This document shows positions 1 to 8,139 of a stretch of DNA of 64,000 bases, piece by piece. This stretch comes from Thiomicrospira sp. WB1 (GTDB lineage: Bacteria; Pseudomonadota; Gammaproteobacteria; Thiomicrospirales; Thiomicrospiraceae), in NCBI RefSeq assembly GCF_001507535.1, contig NZ_LQBN01000003.1, positions 62,001-126,000 on the forward strand, written 5' to 3'. Within the stretch, counting starts at the first letter, position 1, and each line of letters begins with the position of its first letter. The notes under the pieces were generated by a model. That model was given only the letters and a program-made list of their open reading frames with translations. It did not search any database and was not told where the DNA came from. A program made the translations under genes and the position numbers.

Positions 1-249
1 CTGATGCAGCGCCTTGAGCAGCGGGAACACCGAGCGGGTTTCGCCCACGGAGACGGCGTGCACCCAGATGCTGCCGGTTTGGAACGGGCCGGGGTGGCGA
101 CCGAAGCGGGCCGCCAGGCAATGCCGGATCGGCTGCTCGTCTGGGTTCTGTCTGGCCTGTCTGTCGGCGCGGCGACAGCGGCGAAAACCGGACCAGGCGA
201 TGAGGGGCCAGAGCAGGCGCAACAGCCATCGATAGGTTCGAAGCGTCAT
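1..249 (-). CDS. waaA: 3-deoxy-D-manno-octulosonic acid (Kdo) transferase, N-terminal part
   Basis: Partial gene, cut by the left window edge; the first 83 codons are visible. WaaA moves Kdo from CMP-Kdo onto lipid IVA at the inner membrane during LPS assembly. The visible part has a hydrophobic N-terminal anchor (WLLRLLWPLIAW) followed by a short basic stretch and the family signature WVHAVSVGETRSV, which matches the HSVSVGE region near the start of known WaaA proteins. The ATG lies 21 bases past the kdsD stop on the same strand, so the two genes probably form one transcript. This fits, because kdsD makes the precursor of the Kdo that WaaA uses. Identification rests on the N-terminal signature only. 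Confidence 0.8.
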   Translation of the reverse strand, partial: MTLRTYRWLLRLLWPLIAWSGFRRCRRADRQARQNPDEQPIRHCLAARFGRHPGPFQTGSIWVHAVSVGETRSVFPLLKALHQ

Positions 250-270
250 CGCGTGTCTCCGGCCAAGCGA

Positions 271-1227
271 TTAGCTGAGGTCATAAATCTGTATGACCCC
301 GACCACGGGGTTAGGTTGACCGCTTTCGCGCTGGCGCACCAGCAATGAAGTGATTTTTTTGCCGGTCATGCGTTCTTCGGCCTCAGTCAGCCGGGCGTCC
401 TGATGGATCCATTGCGGTTCCGGCGTCATGATCTGGGCTGCGGTCTGTTGCATGAAGCTCTGAGGATCGGCTTCCATGACCCGCCGCAGATCGCCATCCG
501 TGATCACGCCTTCCCCCTGATTGACAATGCAAAGCCCCAGACGTCCTTCGGTCATGGCATGCACCACATCGATCATCGGCGCCGAACCGTCGATGAACGG
601 CAGGTCACCTGAGGTCATTTCATGTTTGACCCGGGTCAGAAGTTTGCGGCCCAGACTGCCGCCGGGATGGAAGCGGGCGAAGTCCTGAGGCTGAAAATCA
701 CGTGCCTGCATCAGCGCCACCGCCAGCGCGTCCCCCATCACCAGCGTGGCGGTGGTGGAAGAGGTGGGGGCCAGTTGCAGCGGACAGGCTTCTTTGGGCA
801 CGGCGATGTTGAGGTGAAAGTCGGCGTTTTGTGCCAGCGTGGAATCGGGTCGGCCGGTCATGGCGATGATCGAATTACCGTTGTCTTTAAGAAACGGGAT
901 CAGTTTGATCACCTCTTCGGTTTCGCCCGAGTTGGACAACGCCAGGAAAATGTCATCGGGCGCGACCATGCCCAGATCGCCGTGAAAGGCTTCACCCGGG
1001 TGCATGAAAAAACAGGGCGTGCCGGTGCTGGCGAGGGTGGCCATGATCTTTTTGCCGATCAGGCCGGATTTGCCCATGCCGCAGATGACCAGTCGACCGC
1101 GTGTGTTCAGGATGGTGTGAACACTGCCTTCAAACTGATCGTCCAGCAGTTGTGTCAGGTGTTGTACTGCCTCGGCTTCGATTTGGATAACGTCTTTGGC
1201 GATTTGCAGGGCGTTGAATTGACTCAT
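271..1227 (-). CDS. kdsD: D-arabinose 5-phosphate isomerase, KdsD/KpsF family
   Basis: A 318-residue protein that converts ribulose 5-phosphate to arabinose 5-phosphate, the first step towards Kdo for LPS. A SIS domain occupies roughly residues 30-165, with GMGKSGLIGKKIMATLAS and the glycine-rich HPGEAFHGDLG stretch. Two CBS repeats fill the C-terminal third. This is the full length of the family. An in-frame extension to 1584 exists, but it overlaps the upstream gene and is not SIS-like, so the ATG at 1227 is preferred. That start has no clear Shine-Dalgarno sequence: the bases in front of it are a copy of the ACCAGGCCTGGT palindrome. waaA follows 21 bases downstream. Family members GutQ and KpsF have the same architecture, so the exact paralogue is inferred from the waaA context. 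Confidence 0.9.
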   Translation of the reverse strand: MSQFNALQIAKDVIQIEAEAVQHLTQLLDDQFEGSVHTILNTRGRLVICGMGKSGLIGKKIMATLASTGTPCFFMHPGEAFHGDLGMVAPDDIFLALSNSGETEEVIKLIPFLKDNGNSIIAMTGRPDSTLAQNADFHLNIAVPKEACPLQLAPTSSTTATLVMGDALAVALMQARDFQPQDFARFHPGGSLGRKLLTRVKHEMTSGDLPFIDGSAPMIDVVHAMTEGRLGLCIVNQGEGVITDGDLRRVMEADPQSFMQQTAAQIMTPEPQWIHQDARLTEAEERMTGKKITSLLVRQRESGQPNPVVGVIQIYDLS

Positions 1228-1233
1228 AAATTG

Positions 1234-1245
1234 ACCAGGCCTGGT
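1234..1245. repeat. ACCAGGCCTGGT palindrome, copy 1
   Basis: Exact 12-bp palindrome between the pagL-like stop (they share base 1245) and the kdsD start. It lies 7 bases upstream of the kdsD ATG, where the ribosome binding site should be, so pairing in the mRNA could affect kdsD translation. Confidence 0.95.
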
Positions 1246-1901
1246 TAAAAATGCCATCCGATATGGATGTTGTGAATGTCGGTGTCCGGGTTGGGCGTTT
1301 GAATGTTGTTGTTGGAAATGTGCTGGTAGCGATAGCCGATTTCGTATCCATCGTGTGCCACGCCGATGCCCAGAATGCTGCCGAACTGGAATTGGGTCGA
1401 CTTGTTGTCGTTTTCGAGCCAGACGTCGCTCAGGTATTGAGGGCCGATGCCGGTTTCGAGATAAGGGCGCAGGGAGTCGGCTTTGTATTGATAGCGAAAC
1501 ACCGGGGTCAGGCCCAGAATGTAGCCGTTGTCGTTGCGAACACCGGATTCGTTGCTGTACCAGTATTGCAGATTCAGGGCCCAACGCCCGTTGACGATGA
1601 AGCGATCGGATTCGTAAATCGGCCCTTGCCAGTCCATGCCAAGCCAGAGCGCTCGGTTTTGCAGGGTGTCATCGCGCCCGAGGTCCACCGACACACTGCG
1701 CCGGTCCGAAGCCATTTCCTGCGCCAGGGTGCAGGGCGTTTTCTGTTGATAGCACGCCAGTCCGAAGGACGCAATGGTGCCGGCAATCGCGGTGGAAAGC
1801 AGCGTTCGGTTGAGGTCAACGGCTTGAGCGGGCATCGTCAGCGAGGCCAGAAGCAGGCCGGTGATCAGTGGGCGCGTGTTTGAGCGTGAAATCAGAGGCA
1901 T
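1245..1901 (-). CDS. PagL-like lipid A deacylase / outer-membrane beta-barrel
   Basis: A 218-residue secreted protein with a clear signal peptide (TGLLLASLTMPAQA) from the ATG at 1901. An upstream in-frame ATG at 1961 would add 20 polar residues before the signal and is disfavoured. The mature part alternates polar and aromatic residues, as in a beta-barrel, and ends in Phe. Near the C-terminus YRYQHISNNNIQTPNPDTD resembles the catalytic His-x-Ser-Asn region of PagL-type acyloxyacyl hydrolases, which remove the 3-O acyl chain of lipid A in the outer membrane. Its place upstream of kdsD and waaA supports a lipid A or LPS role. A cysteine pair (CYQQKTPC) before the barrel is unusual. A generic acyloxyacyl hydrolase or OmpW-like barrel is the alternative. 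Confidence 0.65.
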   Translation of the reverse strand: MPLISRSNTRPLITGLLLASLTMPAQAVDLNRTLLSTAIAGTIASFGLACYQQKTPCTLAQEMASDRRSVSVDLGRDDTLQNRALWLGMDWQGPIYESDRFIVNGRWALNLQYWYSNESGVRNDNGYILGLTPVFRYQYKADSLRPYLETGIGPQYLSDVWLENDNKSTQFQFGSILGIGVAHDGYEIGYRYQHISNNNIQTPNPDTDIHNIHIGWHF

Positions 1902-1955
1902 AGGGTTTAGAATCCTGTCAGACTGTTTCAGAATACGGTAACATGACACCATCCG

Positions 1956-1977
1956 GCTCACATTCGCGATGGTGAGC
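1956..1977. promoter_or_regulatory. imperfect dyad in the pagL/hldE divergent gap
   Basis: GCTCAC and GTGAGC arms frame a partly symmetric centre in the gap between two divergent LPS genes. It could be an operator or the start of the hldE leader. The symmetry is visible; a function is a guess. Confidence 0.3.
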
Positions 1978-2000
1978 GACTATTTTAAACAAACTCTTAG

Positions 2001-3440
2001 ATGATTATGGACGAATTTTCCAGGACGCGGATTCTGGTGGTCGGCGATGTCATGCTCGACCAGTATTGGGCCGGTTCGGCCAAACGCATTTCCCCTGAAG
2101 CCCCGGTGCCGGTGGTCAAGGTCGGCGAACAGACGGTTCGCGCTGGCGGCGCGGCCAATGTGGCGCTGAATGTGGCCGCTCTGGGGGCTCAGGCGACTCT
2201 GATGGGCGTGGTGGGTCAGGACGACCACGGTCAACAGCTGGAGCAGGTGGTGAGCGCAGCCGGCGTGACCCCTGACTGGGTTTACAGTGAGGTCGGCACC
2301 ATTTGCAAGCTGCGGGTCTTGAGCCATCACCAGCAGTTGATTCGTATGGACTTCGAAGAACCCGTGCCGCCACAGGCGGCCAGTGAACTGGCAGCGAAGG
2401 TTGGCCGTGCGGTGGCGGGGTACGATGCGTTGGTGATTTCGGATTATGCCAAAGGCAGTCTGACCGATGTGGCGGTCATGATCGAAGCCGCCAATCAGGC
2501 AGGCGTGCCGGTGCTGATCGACCCCAAGGGCGATGATTTTTCGCGATACCGTTCCGCCACGCTGATCAAGCCCAATCAGTCGGAGTTTGAACACATTGTC
2601 GGGCCCTGCCCGGATACCGCCACCTTGTTGCAAAAAGCGGAATCACTGCGGGAATCTCTGGGCACGCAGGCCTTGTTGATTACGCGTAGCGAGCATGGCA
2701 TGGCGCTGGTCGAAGCCGAGCATGCCGCAACGACGCTGCAATCCAAGGCGCAGGAAGTGTTTGATGTGACCGGTGCAGGGGACACGGTGATGGCGGCACT
2801 GGCGACGGCTTATGCCAGTGGCATGACGCTTCCCCAGTCGGTGCGGCTGGCCAATGAAGCGGCCGGGCTGGTGGTCAAAAAAGTGGGTACCTCCACCGTT
2901 ACGCGTGCCGAGTTGGAAGCGCAATGGCGCCAGGCGCACAGTCATCAGGGCTATGCCAGTATGAGCGAGACCGAGGTGGCAGAACTGGTGCAGCTGGCCC
3001 AAAGCAAAGGCGAAAAGGTGGTGTTTACCAACGGCTGTTTTGATCTGTTGCACAGCGGCCATGTGCGTTATTTGTCCGAGGCGGCCCGTCTGGGCGATCG
3101 GCTGGTGATTGGCGTCAATGCCGACGCCTCGGTCAGTCGTCTTAAGGGCCCCAGCCGTCCAATCGTTGATCTAGTCGGACGGATGGAGGTGTTGTCGGCG
3201 CTCAGTTGCGTGGATTGGGTGGTGCCGTTTGAGGAAGACACGCCGCAACGTTTGATTTGTCGTCTGCAGCCGGATATTTTGGTGAAGGGCGGCGATTATC
3301 AGCCAGACCAGATCGCCGGAGCCGATTGTGTGCTGGCAAGCGGCGGGCAGGTCGAGGTGCTGTCGTTCTGGCAGGGCCATTCGACCACAGAGCTGGTCAA
3401 AAAAGCGCAGGCCGAGGAGCAAAAAGATGGCACAGATTGA
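2001..3440 (+). CDS. hldE: bifunctional heptose 7-phosphate kinase / heptose 1-phosphate adenylyltransferase
   Basis: A 479-residue cytosolic enzyme that makes ADP-heptose for the LPS inner core. Residues 1 to about 315 form a ribokinase-type kinase, with the N-terminal VGDVMLDQYW and the catalytic DVTGAGDTV (Asp261). Residues from about 340 form a nucleotidyltransferase, with FTNGCFDLLHSGHV (His351 and His354 of HxGH). Length and domain order match HldE of enteric bacteria. The stop overlaps gmhA by 14 bases, so translation is probably coupled; GmhA supplies the substrate of the kinase half. No strong Shine-Dalgarno is visible. ATGs at 2001 and 2007 are both possible starts. Confidence 0.95.
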   Translation: MIMDEFSRTRILVVGDVMLDQYWAGSAKRISPEAPVPVVKVGEQTVRAGGAANVALNVAALGAQATLMGVVGQDDHGQQLEQVVSAAGVTPDWVYSEVGTICKLRVLSHHQQLIRMDFEEPVPPQAASELAAKVGRAVAGYDALVISDYAKGSLTDVAVMIEAANQAGVPVLIDPKGDDFSRYRSATLIKPNQSEFEHIVGPCPDTATLLQKAESLRESLGTQALLITRSEHGMALVEAEHAATTLQSKAQEVFDVTGAGDTVMAALATAYASGMTLPQSVRLANEAAGLVVKKVGTSTVTRAELEAQWRQAHSHQGYASMSETEVAELVQLAQSKGEKVVFTNGCFDLLHSGHVRYLSEAARLGDRLVIGVNADASVSRLKGPSRPIVDLVGRMEVLSALSCVDWVVPFEEDTPQRLICRLQPDILVKGGDYQPDQIAGADCVLASGGQVEVLSFWQGHSTTELVKKAQAEEQKDGTD

Positions 3441-3993
3441 TCTGGCTCGGTCACTGGCGGCGCATCAGCAGGCATTGGCCTCTGTCACGCAATCGTCACA
3501 GAAGATCGAGGCCCTGATTGCTAGAATCATTGATGCGTTTGAAGCGGGGGGCAAAGTCCTCTGGATGGGCAATGGCGGCAGTGCGGCCGATGCCCAGCAC
3601 ATGGCGGCGGAAATGATGGTGCGCTATGTCAAAAACCGTCGGCCGTTGCCGGCTCTGGCGCTGACCACCGACACCTCGATTCTGACCGCGCACAGCAATG
3701 ACTATCAGTTTGACACCGTCTTTGCCCGTCAGATAGAAGGGATTGCGCAGGCGCCGGATGTGGTGATGGCGCTGTCCACGTCCGGGCACAGTGCCAATGT
3801 GGTGAAGGGCCTGGAAGCGGCCCTGGCCAAAGGCTGTTACTGTGTGGCCCTGACCGGAAGAGAGGACTCACCGCTGAGTCGCATGGCGCACTGTGTGTTT
3901 CAGGTGGATTCGGATGAAACCGCCCGCATTCAGGAAGCGCATACGTTTGTCAGTCATCTAATTTGCGAAGGTCTGGACAATCATTTTGCCTGA
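3427..3993 (+). CDS. gmhA: phosphoheptose isomerase
   Basis: A 188-residue SIS-domain enzyme that turns sedoheptulose 7-phosphate into D-glycero-D-manno-heptose 7-phosphate, the entry to ADP-heptose synthesis. It shows NGGSAADAQHMAAEM, TDTSILTAHSNDY and STSGHSANV, all conserved in GmhA. The start at 3427 has GAGG upstream inside hldE and gives the usual family length. A longer in-frame extension would only add residues translated from hldE in another frame. Together with hldE and the LPS genes on the opposite strand it forms an inner-core supply locus. Confidence 0.94.
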   Translation: MAQIDLARSLAAHQQALASVTQSSQKIEALIARIIDAFEAGGKVLWMGNGGSAADAQHMAAEMMVRYVKNRRPLPALALTTDTSILTAHSNDYQFDTVFARQIEGIAQAPDVVMALSTSGHSANVVKGLEAALAKGCYCVALTGREDSPLSRMAHCVFQVDSDETARIQEAHTFVSHLICEGLDNHFA

Positions 3994-4047
3994 ATCCCTT
4001 TGAGCCAGGGCAGGGAAAGTGAGCGGAAAACAGACCGGGGAGGTCCG

Positions 4048-5019
4048 ATGTCCGTTGTTCTTGCGGCCGATGTGGGGGCAACCAAGGTGTTGCTGCAGGC
4101 CCGTGATACCGATTCACAGACTGTGCTGGCCGAGGCGCGTTATCTCAGCAAAGGCTACCCCTCTCTGACGGTGATGTTGACTCAGTTTCTGGCGGACTAC
4201 CCTTTGCCCACCATTGATGCGGCCGTATTCGGGGTACCGGGGCCTGTTTCGGGCCGAGTTGCCAATCTGACCAATTTGCCCTGGCGGGTGGATGCCGATG
4301 AATTGGCCAATGACGGCGTGCTGGGGCAGGTGGCCCTGGTCAATGACTTTTATGCGGCCGCCCGTGGCGTGGATGCGCTGCAACCGGGCGACTGCGTGTC
4401 TCTCCAGCCCGGTGAACCCGATCCGAATGGCAATCGCCTGGTGATCGGAGCCGGTTCCGGACTGGGGGTCGCGCCCGTCAAAAACTGTGACGGTCGTTTC
4501 TTCCCCCAGCCGTCCGAAGGCGGGCACATTGATTTCGCACCGGTCAATGACGTTCAAATCAAAATTCTCACCTGGCTGCAGCAGAAATGGTCCCATGTTT
4601 CTTATGAGCGGCTCCTTTCCGGTGAAGGGCTGGAAACCCTTTATCACTTTTACAGTATTCAGTCGCATGGTCACGGCCGCAAACGCATGCGGGCCGCAGA
4701 CATGGTCGAAAGCGCCAAAACCGGGGATGCGATTGCGCAACGCACTCTGGAAACGTTTACAGATATTTATGGTGCTTACGTGGGCAATGCGGCACTGATC
4801 TGGGAGGCACGCGCGGGGATTTTCCTGGCTGGGGGGATTGCCCCCAAGATTCAGGAATGGATGCGCTCGCCCCGTTTTTTGAATGCCATGCACAACAAAG
4901 GCCGCATGCGGGCGTTGGTCACACAATGGCCGGTACAACTGGTGGTAAACGAGTCGGTCGGGTTACTGGGTGCTTTGGCGGAGGCCGAACAACTGGCAGC
5001 GCAGCCCAAAACAGCGTAA
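4048..5019 (+). CDS. glk: glucokinase
   Basis: A 323-residue ATP-dependent glucokinase of the bacterial Glk family (ROK-like fold). The N-terminal LAADVGATKVLLQ is the phosphate-binding start, FGVPGPVSG and NLPWRVDA follow, and LVIGAGSGLGVA and EGGHIDFAP are the sugar-binding signatures. The start at 4048 is chosen because GGGGAGG lies 5 bases upstream; the in-frame ATG at 4000 lacks this. It lies 54 bases after gmhA and 77 bases before glgC. It probably feeds glucose freed from glycogen back into glucose 6-phosphate. Confidence 0.92.
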   Translation: MSVVLAADVGATKVLLQARDTDSQTVLAEARYLSKGYPSLTVMLTQFLADYPLPTIDAAVFGVPGPVSGRVANLTNLPWRVDADELANDGVLGQVALVNDFYAAARGVDALQPGDCVSLQPGEPDPNGNRLVIGAGSGLGVAPVKNCDGRFFPQPSEGGHIDFAPVNDVQIKILTWLQQKWSHVSYERLLSGEGLETLYHFYSIQSHGHGRKRMRAADMVESAKTGDAIAQRTLETFTDIYGAYVGNAALIWEARAGIFLAGGIAPKIQEWMRSPRFLNAMHNKGRMRALVTQWPVQLVVNESVGLLGALAEAEQLAAQPKTA

Positions 5020-5096
5020 TCTGACAGGAGTCTGCCAGAGAAATTTTGAACGTGCGGGGACACGTTTCGCCGTTCAATCAGACGAGGAGAGAGAGC

Positions 5097-6365
5097 ATGA
5101 AAAATTATTGCGAGATGAAAACCGCCACGGACCTGACCCGACAAACACTGGCTCTGGTCCTGGCTGGCGGTGAAGGCAGTCGGCTCAAGGACTTGACTAA
5201 ATGGCGGGCCAAACCGGCCGTGCCATTCGGGGGGAAATACCGGATCATTGATTTTGTGCTGTCCAATTGTGTGAATTCCGGCATTCGTAAAATCGGTGTC
5301 CTAACGCAATACAAATCGCACTCACTGATCCGTCACGTGCAGCGGGCCTGGTCGTTTATGCGTTACGAAGTGGGTGAGTTTGTGGAGTTGCTGCCGGCTC
5401 AGCAGCGTATCGACAAAGGCTGGTATCAGGGCACGGCGGACGCGCTTTATCAGAATTTGGATATTATGCGTCGTCACACCCCGGAGTATGTGCTGGTGCT
5501 GGGCGGCGATCATATTTATTCCATGGATTACAGCAAGATGCTGTACAACCATGCCGAATCCGGAGCCGATGTGACCATCGGCTGCATCGAGGTGCCGCGT
5601 GAGGAAGCCACCGGGTTTGGGGTGATGTCGGTCAACGACGATCTGGAAATCACCCACTTTACGGAAAAGCCGGCCAACCCGGATGCGATGCCCGGCAAAC
5701 CCGATAAAGCGCTGGCGTCGATGGGGATCTATGTTTTTTCCCGCGAATTTCTGTTTCAGAAACTGATTGAAGACCACGACAACCCAGAGTCGTCCAAGGA
5801 TTTCGGTAAAGACATCATCCCGTCCGTGATCGAGGATCACAAGGTGCAGGCGTATCCGTTCGTGGATGAAGACGGCGACCCGGTCTACTGGCGTGATGTG
5901 GGCACGGTGGAATCCTACTGGAAAGCCAGTCTGGATCTTTGTTCGATCACACCGGACCTCAATTTATACAATGAAGACTGGCCGATCTGGACCTATCAGG
6001 CGCAAATGCCACCGGCCAAGTTCATTTTTGATGACGAAGGCCGACGCGGCGAGGCGATTGATTCCATGGTCGCCGGTGGCTGCATTGTGTCGGGCGCCCG
6101 GATCAAGCGCTCGGTGATTTCCAGCGGTGGGCGGGTACACAGTTATTGCCTGATCAAGGATTCGGTGCTGTTGCCGCGCGTGGAAGTGGGGCGCAACAGT
6201 CGCATCCAGAATGCGGTGATCGATAAGGGGTGCGTGATTCCCCCGGACACCGTGATCGGTGAAGATGCCAAACTGGATGCAGAGCGGTTTTATGTGGAAC
6301 CGCAGTCGGGGATTGTCCTGGTGACGCCGGACATGCTGGGTCAGAACATTCATATGACGCGCTAA
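5097..6365 (+). CDS. glgC: glucose-1-phosphate adenylyltransferase (ADP-glucose pyrophosphorylase)
   Basis: A 422-residue enzyme that makes ADP-glucose, the committed step of bacterial glycogen synthesis. The N-terminal LVLAGGEGSRLKDLTKWRAK carries the nucleotide and regulator-binding residues. GTADALYQN and VLGGDHIYSMDY mark the catalytic core, FTEKP the glucose-1-phosphate site, and a C-terminal left-handed beta-helix region follows. GAGGAGAGAG upstream decides the ATG at 5097. The enteric enzyme is about 431 residues, so this is full length. It is the first gene of the glycogen island. Confidence 0.96.
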   Translation: MKNYCEMKTATDLTRQTLALVLAGGEGSRLKDLTKWRAKPAVPFGGKYRIIDFVLSNCVNSGIRKIGVLTQYKSHSLIRHVQRAWSFMRYEVGEFVELLPAQQRIDKGWYQGTADALYQNLDIMRRHTPEYVLVLGGDHIYSMDYSKMLYNHAESGADVTIGCIEVPREEATGFGVMSVNDDLEITHFTEKPANPDAMPGKPDKALASMGIYVFSREFLFQKLIEDHDNPESSKDFGKDIIPSVIEDHKVQAYPFVDEDGDPVYWRDVGTVESYWKASLDLCSITPDLNLYNEDWPIWTYQAQMPPAKFIFDDEGRRGEAIDSMVAGGCIVSGARIKRSVISSGGRVHSYCLIKDSVLLPRVEVGRNSRIQNAVIDKGCVIPPDTVIGEDAKLDAERFYVEPQSGIVLVTPDMLGQNIHMTR

Positions 6366-6378
6366 TCGGACGAGGTTT

Positions 6379-8106
6379 ATGAGCGAACAGAAAATCAAGC
6401 TGGTTCTGTGCTGGCACATGCATCAACCGCACTATCGCGATGGCGTCAATGGCGCTTTCCGTCTGCCCTGGGTTTATTTGCATGGCATTAAGGATTACTC
6501 CGACATGGTGGCGCACCTGGAAGCCTGTCCCGAAGCGCGGGTGGTGGTTAACTTTGCCCCGGTGCTCTTGGAACAACTCAGTGATTATGCCGATCAGATG
6601 CAGGCCTGGCTCGACAAAGCCGAACCGATGCAGGACGGTTTGCTGAATTTGCTGGCGGGAGCGGAGCCGATTACCGAGGATCGGCAACAGCGTTATGACA
6701 TCGTCCAGGCCTGTCAAAAGGCCTTTGCCCCGACCATGATTCAGCCGTTTGCTCCGTTTACCAAACTGTTGGAGATGGCGAACTGCGATCCGCACACACC
6801 ACCGGAAGACGCCACGTGTCTGGCCTATTTTAATGAACAGTTTTTTATGGATCTGCTGGTGTGGTATCACCTGGCCTGGATGGGCCAAAGCGTGCGCCGT
6901 GACGATGAACGTATTCGCGCGTTGATTGCAAAGGGCGAGGCGGGAGAACACTTTGGCAGCGAAGACCGCCGACGCCTGATGCAGGTCATGACCGACGTCA
7001 TCGCGGGACTGATTCCCCGTTACAAAGCCTGTCAGGACCGTGGTCAGATTGAAATTTCCATGACCCCTTACGGGCACCCGATTGTGCCGTTGATGATTGA
7101 TTTTCAATCCATGCGCGATGCCCAGCCGCATGACCCCATGCCGGTTTCACCCGTTTACCCGGACGGGTTTGAGCGTGCCAAGTGGCACATGGAGCGGGGC
7201 ATGTCGGTCTATCAGCATTATTTTGATCGCCGACCCCAGGGCGTCTGGCTGTCGGAAGGGGCAATCAGTTCGGCCGCCATCGGTTTGCTGGATCACTATG
7301 AAATTGGCTGGACCGCCTCGGGGGAGGGCGTGTGGCGCCATTCCTGTGAAGCCTCGCACATGGATCATCATGATGTGGCGTCCAAAAAAGCGCTGTATCA
7401 GCCTCTGCAGCATGCCACCCAGCACTGCGCGTTGTTTTTCCGGGACGATGGCCTCTCTGATCTGATTGGGTTTCAATACAAAGACTGGGGGCCGCAGGAT
7501 GCGGCCAATAACTTCGTGCATCACCTGCAAAACATTGCCCGGGGACTGGGCGAAGATGTGGAAGAGCACGTGGTCTCGGTGATTCTGGACGGTGAAAATG
7601 CCTGGGAATATTACCCGGATAATGCCTGGGCGTTTCTGAGTTGTTTGTATGACACCTTGAGCACACACCCGGGCATAGAAATGACCACGTTCAGTGATGC
7701 GCTGGCCACGCCGATCCGGCCACGACACCTGTCCACGCTTAAGGCGGGAAGTTGGGTGTTTGGCTCCTTTTCCACCTGGATTGGCGAGGCCGACAAAAAT
7801 GCGGCCTGGGACTTGTTGGTGGAGGCAAAAAGCGCGTATGATCGAGTCATGGTCAGCGGCCGATTGAGTGATGTGGAAGCCAGCGAAGCGTCTGAACAGC
7901 TCGCGATCTGTGAAGGGTCCGACTGGTTCTGGTGGTTTGGTGATTACAATCCCTCGGACAGTGTGCGAGATTTTGACCGTCTTTACCGGCGTCATCTGCG
8001 CCGTCTGTATGAGCTGCTGGATGAGCCGATACCGCCGCAGTTATCCCAGCCCCTTTCAGAAGGGGGTGGTCAGATGGAAAATGCGGGGACCATGCGCCGC
8101 AACTAG
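6379..8106 (+). CDS. glycoside hydrolase family 57 enzyme
   Basis: A 575-residue protein of the GH57 alpha-glucan enzymes. The start LVLCWHMHQPHYRD is the GH57 first conserved motif (HxHQP). GVWLSEGAIS holds a glutamate in the position of the catalytic nucleophile, and VILDGENAWEYY carries the acid Asp region. GH57 members hydrolyse, transfer or branch alpha-1,4/1,6 glucans; which reaction applies here is not clear. A Shine-Dalgarno (GAGG) precedes the ATG, 13 bases after glgC. The gene is followed by the palindrome and malQ. Because a GH13 glgB is also present, a debranching or amylase role is as likely as branching. Confidence 0.85.
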   Translation: MSEQKIKLVLCWHMHQPHYRDGVNGAFRLPWVYLHGIKDYSDMVAHLEACPEARVVVNFAPVLLEQLSDYADQMQAWLDKAEPMQDGLLNLLAGAEPITEDRQQRYDIVQACQKAFAPTMIQPFAPFTKLLEMANCDPHTPPEDATCLAYFNEQFFMDLLVWYHLAWMGQSVRRDDERIRALIAKGEAGEHFGSEDRRRLMQVMTDVIAGLIPRYKACQDRGQIEISMTPYGHPIVPLMIDFQSMRDAQPHDPMPVSPVYPDGFERAKWHMERGMSVYQHYFDRRPQGVWLSEGAISSAAIGLLDHYEIGWTASGEGVWRHSCEASHMDHHDVASKKALYQPLQHATQHCALFFRDDGLSDLIGFQYKDWGPQDAANNFVHHLQNIARGLGEDVEEHVVSVILDGENAWEYYPDNAWAFLSCLYDTLSTHPGIEMTTFSDALATPIRPRHLSTLKAGSWVFGSFSTWIGEADKNAAWDLLVEAKSAYDRVMVSGRLSDVEASEASEQLAICEGSDWFWWFGDYNPSDSVRDFDRLYRRHLRRLYELLDEPIPPQLSQPLSEGGGQMENAGTMRRN

Positions 8107-8113
8107 ACATTTC

Positions 8114-8125
8114 ACCAGGCCTGGT
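8114..8125. repeat. ACCAGGCCTGGT palindrome, copy 2
   Basis: Exact copy between the GH57 gene and malQ; the dyad extends to 18 bp (TTC/GAA flanks, 8111-8128). It sits directly upstream of the malQ ribosome binding site, inside the glycogen operon. Confidence 0.95.
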
Positions 8126-8139
8126 GAAAAAGGAGTTCT

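Noticed and set aside
622-1883. Plus-strand open frames opposite kdsD and the pagL-like gene
   Set aside because: Shadows of real genes with recognisable motifs on the minus strand.
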